Counted from the first letter of the stretch, positions 51,983 to 61,713 are shown. The stretch is DNA of 64,000 bases from an uncultured Sphingorhabdus sp. (GCA_947501885.1 CANMXN010000001.1:1860001-1924000); one strand, 5' to 3'. Made by a program: numbers and translations. The notes: generated by a model not told the origin, from the sequence alone.

Positions 51983-52759
51983 ATGAGTGATTATGAAACA
52001 ATTTTGGTCGAAAAGCGTGATGCTGTTACGCTGATAAGGCTTAATCGTCCGAAAGCACTTAATGCATTGAACAGTCAAGTTCTTGCTGACTTAATCGATG
52101 CTTTTAAAGCCTATGACCAAGATGAGACGCAGCGTTGTGCAGTGCTTACGGGTAATGAAAAAGCTTTTGCGGCTGGGGCTGATATTAAGGAAATGCAATC
52201 GCAAAGCTTTGCCGATATGTATGGCAGTAACTTTTTTGCGGGATATGAACAGGTAACGGCAACGCGCAAGCCTTGGGTAGCTGCGGTTGCGGGTTATGCG
52301 CTTGGCGGTGGATGTGAATTGGCAATGATGGCGGATATTATTGTGGCAGCAGATAGCGCCAGATTTGGTCAACCTGAAATCAATTTGGCGGTAACCCCTG
52401 GTATGGGTGGATCGCAGCGTCTAACCAAAGCAATCGGTAAAGCTAAAGCGATGGAAATGTGCTTGAGCGGGCGGATGATGAAGGCCGATGAAGCGGAACG
52501 TAGCGGCCTAGCTGCCCGTGTTTTTGCCGCAGATGTGATGCTCGATGAAGCGCTGAAAATGGCCACAGAGATTGCATCAAAAGCACCATTAGCGGCTATA
52601 GCTGTTAAAGAAATGGTCAATAAATCACAGGAATTGTCATTGCGCGAAGGAATTGATTTTGAGCGCCGCCTATTCCATGGATTATTCGGTAGCCAAGATC
52701 AAAAAGAAGGCATGGCGGCTTTTGTTGAAAAACGCGAAGGCCAATGGACGGGTAAGTAA
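51983..52759 (+). CDS. Enoyl-CoA hydratase (short-chain, crotonase-like)
   Basis: A 258-residue protein read from the ATG at 51983 with AAAGGA 7 bases upstream; the open frame from 51953 overlaps the hydrolase gene. It has EKAFAAGADIKEMQ, VAAVAGYALGGGCELAMMADI (first Glu) and FGQPEINLAVTPGMGGSQRL (second Glu), so both catalytic glutamates of true hydratases are present. It hydrates methacrylyl-CoA (or crotonyl-CoA) in the valine operon. Confidence 0.93.
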   Translation: MSDYETILVEKRDAVTLIRLNRPKALNALNSQVLADLIDAFKAYDQDETQRCAVLTGNEKAFAAGADIKEMQSQSFADMYGSNFFAGYEQVTATRKPWVAAVAGYALGGGCELAMMADIIVAADSARFGQPEINLAVTPGMGGSQRLTKAIGKAKAMEMCLSGRMMKADEAERSGLAARVFAADVMLDEALKMATEIASKAPLAAIAVKEMVNKSQELSLREGIDFERRLFHGLFGSQDQKEGMAAFVEKREGQWTGK

Positions 52760-52813
52760 AACAGAAGCATTGCAATAAACCAGCAAGTGAAGCGGTCTCA
52801 ATAAGGAAGTGAT

Positions 52814-53686
52814 ATGAAAATAGCGTTTATTGGCTTGGGTAATATGGGCGGCGGTATGGCCGCTAATCTGGCCAAGGCTGGCCATGCGGTCAATGCATTT
52901 GATCTATCGGACGATGCTTTAGCCGCAGCCAAAGAAAGCGGATGTATGCCATTCTCTGCTGCTTGTGATGCTGTTCAAGGAGTAGATGCGATTGTTTCGA
53001 TGCTGCCCAATGGCAAGATTGTTGATGCTGTGTATCAAAGCGATGTATTTGGTCATGCGCCAGAAGGTGCATTGCTGATTGATTGTTCAACGATTGATGT
53101 AGGTACAGCCAAATCGGTTGGAGCAGCAGCCACGCAAGCGGGTTATATGATGGTTGATGCCCCTGTTTCGGGCGGCATTGCTGCCGCCAATGCTGGCACG
53201 TTGGCTTTCATGGTTGGTGGTAGCCAAGAGAGCTTTGCCCGCGCTGAAGCTATTTTATCCGATATGGGCAAAGCGGTCATTCACGCGGGTGATAATGGCG
53301 CGGGGCAATCGGCTAAAATATGCAATAATATGCTGCTCGGGGCGTCAATGATTGCGACATGCGAAGCCTTTATGATGGCGCAGAAACTGGGATTAGACCC
53401 GCAAAATTTTTATGATATTAGCTCGGTTTCTTCTGGACAAAATTGGTCGATGACCAGCTATTGCCCATTGCCTGGTGTTGGTCCAACATCGCCTGCGGAT
53501 AATGACTATCAAGGTGGATTTGCGGCTGCTTTGATGCTCAAAGATTTACGTCTTGCAATGGAGGCCGCGAACCAAACGGGAGCGGATACGCCTATGGGTG
53601 CAAAAGCAGCACAGCTTTATGAGCAATTTGTAGAGGCAGGGCATGCGGGTTCGGATTTTTCAGCGATTATTAAGACGCTGGAATAG
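52814..53686 (+). CDS. mmsB: 3-hydroxyisobutyrate dehydrogenase
   Basis: A 290-residue NAD-dependent dehydrogenase. It shows the dinucleotide-binding motif IGLGNMGGGMAANL (6-19), the substrate loop DAPVSGGIAAANAGTLAFMVGG, and the catalytic Lys in AKICNNMLLG. It oxidises 3-hydroxyisobutyrate to methylmalonate semialdehyde. The next enzyme, MmsA, is not in this window. Its end overlaps the convergent desaturase by 17 bp. Confidence 0.93.
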   Translation: MKIAFIGLGNMGGGMAANLAKAGHAVNAFDLSDDALAAAKESGCMPFSAACDAVQGVDAIVSMLPNGKIVDAVYQSDVFGHAPEGALLIDCSTIDVGTAKSVGAAATQAGYMMVDAPVSGGIAAANAGTLAFMVGGSQESFARAEAILSDMGKAVIHAGDNGAGQSAKICNNMLLGASMIATCEAFMMAQKLGLDPQNFYDISSVSSGQNWSMTSYCPLPGVGPTSPADNDYQGGFAAALMLKDLRLAMEAANQTGADTPMGAKAAQLYEQFVEAGHAGSDFSAIIKTLE

Positions 53687-54695
53687 CCTCTGTAGTTTTT
53701 TCACCGCTTCTTAATTGTTGCATAGCCTCGCCAACGGTTACATTAACGCTGCGATAGACATCATCATCGGGCAATTGCGCCATTAGAGCTTCATGCGCTT
53801 TTTCTAACCCATGATAGGGCAATGTTTGTACCAGATGATGCAAGGCATGATAGCGCAAACCAACGGGCGCGAGCAGCCCACCGAAGAAGCGGTTGCCGAT
53901 GAGATTAACGCTATCAAGCAATTGTGCCTCGCGCGACACGCTTTGCCTATCATAATTAATATAGCGGTGCGCCACCAATGTGCGTATGCCATTAATGACC
54001 ATAGATAGGATCACAAGTAGCAAAATCTTGAACGCGGTTAGCAGTGGTACAAACCCGCTTATAATAGCAGCAAGATAGATATACAGTAAAAGGGTTGCCA
54101 TGATGATTGCGGCTTGATCAAACTGGGTCGGTTTTTGTTTTCCTGTAGGAATATAATCCCAATTGATTACCAATGCAGTGCCCTTGCCTTGCATCAGGCG
54201 ATTACCCAATGATGGGAATATCCAAATGATAGGATTGAGCAGCATCCGCAGCGCTACCATCGATATAGGACCGATCACATGACCGTTCACAAAATGGGCA
54301 AGACCTAGTAAAGAACGGTTATGGATGGGTACATATTCTGGGTCTTGTACGGTGGCAAAACTATCAGGCATATGATGTTCTAAATGGGCATCGTAAAGAT
54401 GTGAAGGTGATAATATCGGGATACCAAATAAGATGTTCCATCCTGCTTTAAAGGCCATTTCAGATTTATTGCGGCGATTAAAATGGACAATTTCATGCAT
54501 GAAACTGCCGCAGCGATAGGCGGCGAAAACTCCGACAATTAAACCTATAATTGACCATGCAAGAGTTGCAAATAACCATGTCGCCATACCCGCAGCAAAG
54601 AGCGACCATGTAAATAAGAAGTCGGCCCAATATTGCGTCATATTACGCGGCATGAATGGCTTGGTCAATTTGATATAGGATGCTTGTCTATACAC
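53670..54695 (-). CDS. Membrane fatty acid desaturase family protein
   Basis: A 341-residue membrane protein with three His clusters: HEIVHFNRR (about 67), HLEHH (about 103) and YHALHHLVQTLPYH (about 285), the di-iron ligands of the family. At least four hydrophobic segments are visible. It likely introduces a double bond or hydroxyl into a lipid or carotenoid-like substrate; the exact one cannot be told. It converges on and slightly overlaps mmsB. Confidence 0.87.
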   Translation of the reverse strand: MYRQASYIKLTKPFMPRNMTQYWADFLFTWSLFAAGMATWLFATLAWSIIGLIVGVFAAYRCGSFMHEIVHFNRRNKSEMAFKAGWNILFGIPILSPSHLYDAHLEHHMPDSFATVQDPEYVPIHNRSLLGLAHFVNGHVIGPISMVALRMLLNPIIWIFPSLGNRLMQGKGTALVINWDYIPTGKQKPTQFDQAAIIMATLLLYIYLAAIISGFVPLLTAFKILLLVILSMVINGIRTLVAHRYINYDRQSVSREAQLLDSVNLIGNRFFGGLLAPVGLRYHALHHLVQTLPYHGLEKAHEALMAQLPDDDVYRSVNVTVGEAMQQLRSGEKTTEAIPAS

Positions 54696-54969
54696 GATCC
54701 AAATGGCTCCAGAGATATGTTAAAAAGGGCGCTAAGCGTCAATTGTGGCAAGTATAGGGAATTGCTGTAACAATAGAAAGGCAAAAGCTTTGATCAGCCT
54801 AAGCGAGACAATCATTCATTAATGTGAAATGCTGATATTATTTGGGGTCAGGCTTTTCAATATTTTTGATAGGCTGAAATGAACCAAGGCCGCAATTCCC
54901 AAATGTGCGCAGAGCAATACCAACAGTTTCCAGTGACGATATGCGATCACCTCTATCAATATAGTATGA

Positions 54970-55392
54970 TTATTTCTTTTTCTTCACTTTTTCAATTTCT
55001 TGAAACTTCCCAAAGTTACAGGTAGCTCGGGTTTCTATGCGGCCTGCGGTGGTGCGCAGAACTTTAAATATATCAACATGACATAAAGACGTGCCGCGAA
55101 TGGTATAGGTGATGGGATCACCTTTGCTAAGGCCAGGGCAAGAACGGTCTAGGGTATTGCGATATGTTTTCCCGCCAAGCATGCGAAATTCAATAGTTTG
55201 ATTATCCAATACTTGTGTGGATTGGATATTGCGCGGTTTTACGCAGTTTTCTGGTTTTCCTATCAAGAGAATCTCTTCGCTTTTTTTCTTATTATTTTTG
55301 GGATTGTCGCTGTCTTGTGCACTAAGGCCAATTGTTGTTATTGATGCTATCGCAGCCAATGTTATGGCAGAGCTTTTTACTATAAAACGCAT
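54970..55392 (-). CDS. Exported hypothetical protein, DUF6491-like
   Basis: A 140-residue protein with a signal peptide (MRFIVKSSAITLAAIASITTIG, cleavage near LSA-QD) and four cysteines (NCVK, RSCPG, LCHVD, TCNFG) that could form two disulfides. The pattern Cys...NIQSTQVLDNQTIEFRMLGGKTYRNTLDRSCPGL...GTSLCHVD recalls DUF6491 proteins of sphingomonads and xanthomonads. It ends in a Lys-rich tail. Periplasmic, role unknown. Confidence 0.7.
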   Translation of the reverse strand: MRFIVKSSAITLAAIASITTIGLSAQDSDNPKNNKKKSEEILLIGKPENCVKPRNIQSTQVLDNQTIEFRMLGGKTYRNTLDRSCPGLSKGDPITYTIRGTSLCHVDIFKVLRTTAGRIETRATCNFGKFQEIEKVKKKK

Positions 55393-55551
55393 ATCATACT
55401 CCTAATTTAACTTCAGCTTAGTTTAGACATAAGCCGAGTCTTGTAATTTATTACACTATGTCTTGCGCTGTGATGAACAAAATTCAAATATTAAATCTGT
55501 AAACCTTGCTTAGGCTGGCTTTGCTATCCCATTCTTTGGTGGATAATCGTC

Positions 55552-56217
55552 CTATTTTTGAGCTGATGTTTTCTTCAACATAGGGTCTAGTGTTTTCTTT
55601 TTAAAGCGGCATAAATCACTTACAGGACATCGCCAACATTCTGGAGTACGGGCCTTACATATATAACGGCCATGCAGGATGAGCCAATGATGTGCTCCCA
55701 CACGAAATGGCTTCGGCGTTTGTTTGTCGAGCTTTTTCTCTACAGCATCAACATTTTTGCCAACCGCTAACCCAGTGCGGTTACCAACGCGGAAAATATG
55801 CGTATCAACCGCAAAAGTTTCTGCTCCAAAGGCGCAGTTCATCACAACATTGGCGGTTTTGCGACCAACACCAGGTAAGGCGTTTAATTTATCTCGATCG
55901 GCGGGAACCTCGCCGCCATATTCATCGACCAATATTTGCGATAGCGCGATCACATTTTTGGCTTTGTTATTATAAAGCCCGATGGTTTTGATATGCTCTT
56001 TCAATCCATCCAGACCAAGCGCAACCATCTGTGCTGGCGTTTTAACGCTTTCAAATAATGTTTTGGTGGCTTTATTAACGCCGACATCGGTGGATTGTGC
56101 GCTGCACGTTACCGCCACTAATAGCTGATAGACATTGCCATATTCCAGCTCTGTCTCTGGTTCGGGATTATCCTCAGCCAAGCGTCTATAGAACTCAAAA
56201 ATATCATCTTTTTTCAT
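55552..56217 (-). CDS. nth: Endonuclease III (DNA glycosylase/AP lyase)
   Basis: A 221-residue base-excision repair enzyme that removes oxidised pyrimidines. It has the HhH motif LNALPGVGRKTANVV with catalytic Lys120 and FAVDTHIFRV with Asp138. The C-terminal [4Fe-4S] motif CKARTPECWRCPVSDLC has C-x6-C-x2-C-x5-C spacing. Full length. It is divergent from the gene at 56307. Confidence 0.96.
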   Translation of the reverse strand: MKKDDIFEFYRRLAEDNPEPETELEYGNVYQLLVAVTCSAQSTDVGVNKATKTLFESVKTPAQMVALGLDGLKEHIKTIGLYNNKAKNVIALSQILVDEYGGEVPADRDKLNALPGVGRKTANVVMNCAFGAETFAVDTHIFRVGNRTGLAVGKNVDAVEKKLDKQTPKPFRVGAHHWLILHGRYICKARTPECWRCPVSDLCRFKKKTLDPMLKKTSAQK

Positions 56218-56306
56218 ATGGATTGAATATTTTTACCATGCTGTTAACCTACATCTAATAAAATTTATGTAATGATATTGTATATTAGTTGAGGAGTCTA
56301 TTGTTT

Positions 56307-56684
56307 ATGGCAGATTATGATGATCTTTTCACAATTGAAACAAAGCCAGAAGAGGCCTTTATTCACATTGTGATTAAAGGGTTTTTTAACACCGAAAGCT
56401 ATGCGCAATATAAATCAGATACTACAAAAGCTATTCAATCTGTTGAAAAGGGTAACAGAAGCGTCAGAATTTTAAATGATTTAACAGAGTGTAGTGTGCA
56501 ATCTCAGGATATTGCGAAAGACAATGAATGGATGCAGCCTCTTAAAAAATATGTTAAAAAAAATGCTGTTGTTTTAAACAGTGTTATTCATAAGATGCAG
56601 CTTCAACGTTCAGTATCTGGTGATACGGTGCGTTATTTTGATACGATGGAAGCCGCCCAAGAATGGTTAGATGAGAAGGATTAA
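56307..56684 (+). CDS. Hypothetical protein, possibly STAS/SpoIIAA-like
   Basis: A 125-residue protein read from the ATG at 56307 (MADYDDLFTIETKPEEAFIHIVIKGFFN), with GAGGAG about 10 bases upstream. The alternating strand/helix pattern (AFIHIVIKG; SVRILNDLTECSV; TVRYFDTMEAAQEWLDE) suggests a SpoIIAA/STAS-type fold; the ending is typical of that group. It may be soluble. Function unknown. It overlaps the dapB stop by 4 bp (convergent). Confidence 0.7.
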   Translation: MADYDDLFTIETKPEEAFIHIVIKGFFNTESYAQYKSDTTKAIQSVEKGNRSVRILNDLTECSVQSQDIAKDNEWMQPLKKYVKKNAVVLNSVIHKMQLQRSVSGDTVRYFDTMEAAQEWLDEKD

Positions 56685-57412
56685 AGCCCCAAGACAGCCT
56701 TCATGTCATAACGGCCCTTGGGTTGCCCAGATAACCACAATGCCGCTTTTACCGCGCCGCGTGCAAAAATCATCCGATCCTCTGCTCGGTGCGATAGGGT
56801 GATGCTCTCGCCCTCGCTTGCCAATATCACGCTATGATCGCCCGCCACCGATCCGCCGCGCAAAGATGCAAAACCAATCGCGCCTTTTTGGCGTACTCCC
56901 GTGATGCCATCGCGCCCGCGTTCAGAGTTTTGCGTTAGATCAATTTGCCGTCCCTTGGCCGCTGCCTCGCCTAATAAGAGGGCTGTACCCGATGGCGCAT
57001 CGACCTTATGACGATGGTGCATTTCCACTATTTCTAAATCCCAATCTTCGTCCAATCGGCTGGCAGCTTCTTGCACCAAATGGCTGAGCATATTGACGCC
57101 CAGCGATGTATTGCCCGTTTGCAGCACTGCTATTTCGCTTGCTGCATCATCAATTAGGAAATGATGCCGTTCTTCGAGGCCCGTTGTGCCAATGACGATG
57201 GGTTTGTTCGCTGCTACGCACGCATCCAATGTAGCCTCTAAAGCATGGGGTGATGAGAAATCGACCAGTGCATCGCTTGTAGAAATTAGCGCGCTGACAT
57301 CATCGCCTTGGTCAACGCCGCCAGCCAAATCTTGCCCTGCCTCTGCTATGGCAGCGGCAATCGCTTGCCCCATGCGGCCTTTGCTTCCAATAATACCGAT
57401 TGCGCTCATCAT
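56681..57412 (-). CDS. dapB: 4-hydroxy-tetrahydrodipicolinate reductase
   Basis: A 243-residue enzyme of lysine/diaminopimelate synthesis. It has the NAD(P)-binding motif IGIIGSKGRMGQAI (4-17), VIGTTGLEE, and the signature EMHHRHKVDAPSGTALLLGEAAA, in which His and Lys are catalytic. The size is normal. It is divergent from the sirtuin gene with only 50 bp between starts. Confidence 0.95.
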   Translation of the reverse strand: MMSAIGIIGSKGRMGQAIAAAIAEAGQDLAGGVDQGDDVSALISTSDALVDFSSPHALEATLDACVAANKPIVIGTTGLEERHHFLIDDAASEIAVLQTGNTSLGVNMLSHLVQEAASRLDEDWDLEIVEMHHRHKVDAPSGTALLLGEAAAKGRQIDLTQNSERGRDGITGVRQKGAIGFASLRGGSVAGDHSVILASEGESITLSHRAEDRMIFARGAVKAALWLSGQPKGRYDMKAVLGL

Positions 57413-57462
57413 TTCCTCATTTCGCTCTTGCCAAAAGGCTTTTTCACTGTTTGACTGCCCTT

Positions 57463-58176
57463 ATGCAAGAAATCAACACTATTGTCATTTTAACGGGGGC
57501 TGGCATTAGCGCCGAGAGCGGTATCGACACGTTCCGATCTGAGGGCGGCCTGTGGGAGCAGCATAAGGTAGAGGATGTCGCCACGCCAGAAGGGTTTGCG
57601 TGTGACCCTGATTTGGTGCTGCGATTTTATGATATGCGGCGCGAGGCTATTCAAAAAGCGCAGCCCAATGATGCGCATAAAGCTCTGGCGCGTTTGGAAG
57701 AGGGTTTGAAAATGCAGGATAAAAACCTGCTCATCGTGACGCAAAATGTCGATGATCTGCACGAACGCGGCGGCGCAGATAATGTGCTGCATATGCATGG
57801 ACAGCATTTAACGGCATGGTGCACCGCCTGTGACGGGCGGCCCGAATGGCGCGGCACATTGATTGAACGGCCCGCTTGCCCACTATGCGGAGAGGCTGGG
57901 CATTTACGACCCGATGTCGTGTGGTTTGGTGAAATGCCCTATGAAATGGAGCGGATATATGCCGCTCTGTCCATTGCCGATTTATTTGTGAGCATTGGAA
58001 CGTCGGGCGCGGTCTATCCAGCGGCTGGCTTTGTGCGCGAAGCACGCGGCCAAGGCATTAAAACGATGGAGCTTAATCTGGAACCATCACAAGGCAGTCA
58101 TTTTTTTGATGAAGCCCGCTATGGTAAGGCTAGCGAAATTGTTCCCGCTTGGGTGGATGAGGTCTTGGCGCTTTGA
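57463..58176 (+). CDS. cobB: NAD-dependent protein deacylase (sirtuin, class III type)
   Basis: A 237-residue sirtuin read from the ATG at 57463. Motifs: LTGAGISAESGIDTFR, TQNVDDLHERGG, catalytic His in LHMHGQH, and zinc Cys pairs CTAC and CPLC. The FYDMRR element supplies the Tyr-x-x-Arg that in class III sirtuins (SIRT5, CobB) binds succinyl/malonyl groups, so desuccinylase activity is likely. This housekeeping sirtuin is unrelated in role to the defence SIR2 protein at 43039. Confidence 0.93.
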   Translation: MQEINTIVILTGAGISAESGIDTFRSEGGLWEQHKVEDVATPEGFACDPDLVLRFYDMRREAIQKAQPNDAHKALARLEEGLKMQDKNLLIVTQNVDDLHERGGADNVLHMHGQHLTAWCTACDGRPEWRGTLIERPACPLCGEAGHLRPDVVWFGEMPYEMERIYAALSIADLFVSIGTSGAVYPAAGFVREARGQGIKTMELNLEPSQGSHFFDEARYGKASEIVPAWVDEVLAL

Positions 58177-58214
58177 TTTAATAGGTGATGCTCATAGAGC
58201 GGTTATTTATAATT

Positions 58215-58625
58215 TTATAAATTGCCAATAACAATCATATAGCCAATCCAACCAATAGCCCAAGCATAGCTGATCCAAGTACCAATAACGCCCATAGAGC
58301 GTGGTGCAGGGGGCTTGCCTTCGGCATGTTTCATATTCAAACCAATAATATGTCCGATACGCGCGGCCATGAATAAGGAACATAGGGCCATCAACATCAG
58401 ATGATTGGCATTGGAAAGTTCTAATAATGCGGCCATGATCAGGAAGACAGGAGCATGTTCAGTCAAATTACCATGGCTACGAGTGGCTGCGGTTAAGGCA
58501 CCGTCATCGGTGGCATTACCAAAGGCATCACCCGTTCTAAAACGTTGTTTGACCGTCATAATAGCGGTTAATAATAGTAATAATGCGCAAATAGCAGCGG
58601 TCAAAGCGGTGACTGGTAGTGACAT
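58215..58625 (-). CDS. MAPEG-family membrane protein
   Basis: A 136-residue protein with four hydrophobic segments (about 5-25, 60-75, 78-98, 115-135). It has the MAPEG pattern RFRTGDAFGNATDDGALTAATRSHGNLTEHAPVFLIMAALLELS. Relatives are glutathione-linked membrane enzymes; in bacteria the substrate is usually unknown. It is the last gene of the minus-strand run from ccdA. Confidence 0.85.
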   Translation of the reverse strand: MSLPVTALTAAICALLLLLTAIMTVKQRFRTGDAFGNATDDGALTAATRSHGNLTEHAPVFLIMAALLELSNANHLMLMALCSLFMAARIGHIIGLNMKHAEGKPPAPRSMGVIGTWISYAWAIGWIGYMIVIGNL

Positions 58626-58657
58626 AGATATTCTCCCCTAGTCAGAGAATCTAGGCT

Positions 58658-59416
58658 TTAACCACAGCTAGTGCAAGCTTTATCCTTGGGTAGATTGATT
58701 GTGCGCATCGCGGGCTTAAGGCCATCAAATATTTGCAATTTACCGATTTGATTCTGACCAAACCCCGTCAACACGCGGATGGCCTCCATCGCTGCAAAGC
58801 TGCCCATTAATCCAACCATTGCACCCAATACGCCTTGCTCTGCACAATTGTCGCAATCATCAGGATCATGAGCATCACCAACGAAACAGCGATAGCAAGG
58901 GGCTTCATTCTGCCAACCGTAAAATGTACCTATTTGGCCATGAAATTGACCAATGGCGGCGCTGACAAGCGGAATTTGTAACTTAACTGATATATCGCTC
59001 ACAATAAGGCGCGTGTGGAAATTATCCGTGCCGTCTATGATAGCATCCACACCTTTTAAGAAAGCCGCACCTTCACGATGCTCCTCGGTTATGCGCATTT
59101 GCAGAGCGTTAATTTCTATATCAGGATTGATTTTTTGTACAGCAATTTTAGCAGCTTCAACTTTGGGCTTATCAATATCATCATCGCTATATAATATCTG
59201 CCGCTGTAGGTTGGATAAGGACACTATATCATCGTCAATGATGGTAATGGTTCCAACGCCAGCTGCTGCACAATATTGCAAGGCTGGACAGCCAATACCG
59301 CCCATACCGATGATGGCAACATGGCTGGCGCATATTGCATTTTGCCTCGCTCCGCCAATTTCATGTAGCACCAAATGGCGGGCATAGCGGTCTAATTGAT
59401 CGTCAGTTAAGGCCAT
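58658..59416 (-). CDS. moeB: MoeB/ThiF/HesA-type adenylyltransferase
   Basis: A 252-residue E1-like enzyme that adenylates the C-terminus of a ubiquitin-like sulfur carrier (MoaD or ThiS). It has GMGGIGCPALQYCAAAGVGTITIIDDDIVSLSNLQRQILY (ATP site, with Arg and Asp), a zinc site CYRC...CTSCG, and TDNFHTR. It overlaps the dut stop by one base (TAATG). Whether it serves molybdopterin or thiamine cannot be told. Confidence 0.9.
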   Translation of the reverse strand: MALTDDQLDRYARHLVLHEIGGARQNAICASHVAIIGMGGIGCPALQYCAAAGVGTITIIDDDIVSLSNLQRQILYSDDDIDKPKVEAAKIAVQKINPDIEINALQMRITEEHREGAAFLKGVDAIIDGTDNFHTRLIVSDISVKLQIPLVSAAIGQFHGQIGTFYGWQNEAPCYRCFVGDAHDPDDCDNCAEQGVLGAMVGLMGSFAAMEAIRVLTGFGQNQIGKLQIFDGLKPAMRTINLPKDKACTSCG

Positions 59417-59865
59417 TATACTCCCGTGGATCCGAAACCGCCGCTGCCTCTTTCGGTATCGTCAAGGCTATCTACTTCATTCAGATTGGCGCGTTGCACG
59501 GGGGCCGCAATAATTTGTGCGATTCTATCGCCTTTGTTGATTTGGAAATCATCTTCACCCATATTGATCAATATCACCTTAATCTCGCCGCGATAATCGC
59601 TGTCGATTGTGCCGGGCGTATTGAACACGGTAATGCCGTTTTTGAAGGCCAAGCCAGAACGGGGGCGTACTTGAATTTCATATCCTTCGGGAATAGCAAA
59701 AGCAAAACCCGTGGCAATGGCGGCGCGGCGGCCTGTGCGCACAACTGTGCTTTCTGCGGCGCAAATATCCATGCCCGCAGCGCCAGCGCTTTCATAGCTA
59801 GGAACCGATAGGCCTGCGCCATTAGGAAGCCGTTTTACGGCAATGTTAATAGGGTCAAAGGACAT
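59416..59865 (-). CDS. dut: dUTP diphosphatase
   Basis: A 149-residue trimeric dUTPase with all five motifs: AGMDICAAE (1), RPRSGLA (2), [11 protein letters not shown] (3, catalytic Asp), GDRIAQII (4) and [10 protein letters not shown] (5, near the C-terminus). It keeps uracil out of DNA. It overlaps coaBC by 11 bp. Confidence 0.96.
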   Translation of the reverse strand: MSFDPINIAVKRLPNGAGLSVPSYESAGAAGMDICAAESTVVRTGRRAAIATGFAFAIPEGYEIQVRPRSGLAFKNGITVFNTPGTIDSDYRGEIKVILINMGEDDFQINKGDRIAQIIAAPVQRANLNEVDSLDDTERGSGGFGSTGV

Positions 59866-61117
59866 TGGCTATTTTCTCCATAATAGTCTGGGCGACTCTT
59901 TCTTTGGTCGCATGGTCAATATTGTCTTCGCCATCGGCCGTAATGATATGGACATCATTATGATCGCCGCCCATCACGCCTTGGCCATTGGTGGTGGATA
60001 CATCATTGGCGATAATCCAATCACACCCTTTGCGCGATAATTTGGTGCGCGCATGCTCCAGAACATTCTCAGTCTCCGCTGCAAAACCGATAAGGAGTTT
60101 GGGGCGTTCTTTATGTTGCGATAGCTCTGCTAAAATATCTGGGTTTTCAATCAACTGTAGCGGTGCAATGGCATCGCCATCTTTCTTTATCTTTTGCTCT
60201 GCATTATTGGCAGCACGCCAATCTGCAACCGCGGCCACCATGATAGCGCAATCGGCGGGCAGAGCATCATTCACAGCACTTTGCATTTCCAATGCGCTTT
60301 CGACATCAATGCGCTCTACGCCTGATGGTGTGGGTAGGCTCACTGGCCCAGCGATTAGCGTAACTTTTGCGCCCATTTTGGCAGCGGCATCGGCGATAGC
60401 GAACCCTTGTTTGCCGCTAGAACGGTTGGCAATATAACGTACGGGATCTATGGCCTCGCGCGTTGGTCCTGCGGTGATGAGGATATGTTTGCCCGCTAAG
60501 GCTTGGTTATTTGTGATTGTTTCTTGCACATTGCTCTGCGTGGTTGGGGATTGGCCTTGGCAGAGAGTTGCATCGAATTTTACGCCCAATTGTGTGCAAA
60601 TTTGCTGGGTAATTTCGGAGGGTTCAGGAAGCCTGCCCGGGCCAAATTCACCGCACGCCATAGCACCGCTATCGGGCGTCATCACCATAACACTATCTTC
60701 GCGCAGTTGCTTGATATTACGCTGCGTTGCGTTGTGGTTCCACATGCGCACATTCATGGCGGGTACGGCCAAAACAGGCTTATCAGTAGCCAGCAATATG
60801 GTGGTGGCCAGATCATCGGCGATACCAGCGTTCATCTTGGCTATAAGATTGGCGGTTGCGGGGCAAATCACAATAAGGTCGGCTTGGCGTGATAATTGGA
60901 TATGGCCGATTTCGCGCTCGTCTTTTAAGTTAAACATATCGCCGTAAACATGGTCCTCGGTCATCACACCCAATGAGAGCGGCGTGACAAATTCGGCTGC
61001 GCTTTTCGTCATTACGGCGCGCACCGCAATATCATGACGCCGCAATATACGCACCAATTCGAGCGATTTATAAGCGGCAATTCCGCCTGATACAATGAGG
61101 AGTATTTGTTTTTTCAT
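59855..61117 (-). CDS. coaBC: Bifunctional phosphopantothenoylcysteine decarboxylase/synthase
   Basis: A 420-residue fusion for coenzyme A synthesis. The N-terminal CoaC flavoprotein has [35 protein letters not shown] (His), [10 protein letters not shown] and [12 protein letters not shown]. The C-terminal CoaB (from about 205) has [28 protein letters not shown] and VAAVADWRA. It starts one base after the ccdB stop, so an essential gene follows a toxin gene directly. Confidence 0.95.
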   Translation of the reverse strand: MKKQILLIVSGGIAAYKSLELVRILRRHDIAVRAVMTKSAAEFVTPLSLGVMTEDHVYGDMFNLKDEREIGHIQLSRQADLIVICPATANLIAKMNAGIADDLATTILLATDKPVLAVPAMNVRMWNHNATQRNIKQLREDSVMVMTPDSGAMACGEFGPGRLPEPSEITQQICTQLGVKFDATLCQGQSPTTQSNVQETITNNQALAGKHILITAGPTREAIDPVRYIANRSSGKQGFAIADAAAKMGAKVTLIAGPVSLPTPSGVERIDVESALEMQSAVNDALPADCAIMVAAVADWRAANNAEQKIKKDGDAIAPLQLIENPDILAELSQHKERPKLLIGFAAETENVLEHARTKLSRKGCDWIIANDVSTTNGQGVMGGDHNDVHIITADGEDNIDHATKERVAQTIMEKIANVL

Positions 61118-61118
61118 A

Positions 61119-61412
61119 TTAATATCCGCTCATCAGCATATCCAATGCGCTGGTAATTTCATAGCTATGATTAGATATATTGCATATATATTCGCCCATA
61201 TCATATTTACTCACAGTTGCAGCAAATTGCGTATACATAACATATTCTCTGCCATTAATTTCAAAAATTGGGTTAAGGCGCTCGGCAACAGTGGGGAATG
61301 ATAATCTGTCAAATAGCGGCACCATAAAGCGCGTATTGAGAGATTCTAGAAGATCCGCTTGGCAGTCTAACAATAAACCATCGTCATTTTTATAAATATC
61401 GAAGCGTGCCAT
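61119..61412 (-). CDS. ccdB: CcdB-like gyrase-inhibiting toxin
   Basis: A 97-residue protein that follows the CcdB pattern: ARFDIYKNDDGLLLDCQADLLESLNTRFMVPLFDRLSF, then LNPIFEINGREYVMYTQFAATVSK, and the C-terminal SALDMLMSGY (the F-plasmid protein ends NLMFWGI). CcdB poisons DNA gyrase. The C-terminal Trp important in the F protein is replaced, so potency is uncertain. It overlaps ccdA by one base. Confidence 0.85.
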   Translation of the reverse strand: MARFDIYKNDDGLLLDCQADLLESLNTRFMVPLFDRLSFPTVAERLNPIFEINGREYVMYTQFAATVSKYDMGEYICNISNHSYEITSALDMLMSGY

Positions 61413-61660
61413 TAAAACTGTCTATGCTTGGCAAGAGGCACACCATTTTTATTCACATATTGATTAGAGGCCTCAATGGCCTCTTTATTATCTTGGAGCC
61501 ATTGTTGTTCGAGCGCATTTTTAACGGCTTGATTGAGGCCTTTTTCACACGCCCTTGATACATTGATGCCCAATGATTTGGCATTATCAACCAAATCGCA
61601 TGGTAATGTGACGTTGGTTGCCTTTTTGCTGTTCTGGGCTGCTTTGTTCATCCTATTCAT
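61412..61660 (-). CDS. ccdA: CcdA-like antitoxin
   Basis: An 82-residue protein with an N-terminal ribbon-helix-helix (KATNVTLPCDLVDNAKSLGINVSRACEKGLNQA). The disordered CcdB-binding tail is WLQDNKEAIEASNQYVNKNGVPLAKHRQF, which fits the family ending GLPLAxxRxF. It should repress the operon and neutralise CcdB. An inner ATG at codon 4 is a possible start. Confidence 0.87.
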   Translation of the reverse strand: MNRMNKAAQNSKKATNVTLPCDLVDNAKSLGINVSRACEKGLNQAVKNALEQQWLQDNKEAIEASNQYVNKNGVPLAKHRQF

Positions 61661-61713
61661 GCGCTACTCCAATGCGCATAATATATGCGTATATTAGGCA
61701 ATATGTCAAACTA

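Noticed and set aside
57463-58176. Chromosomal sirtuin as a defence gene
   Set aside because: It has the zinc cysteines and Tyr-x-x-Arg of metabolic deacylases, lies beside dapB, and lacks defence partners.
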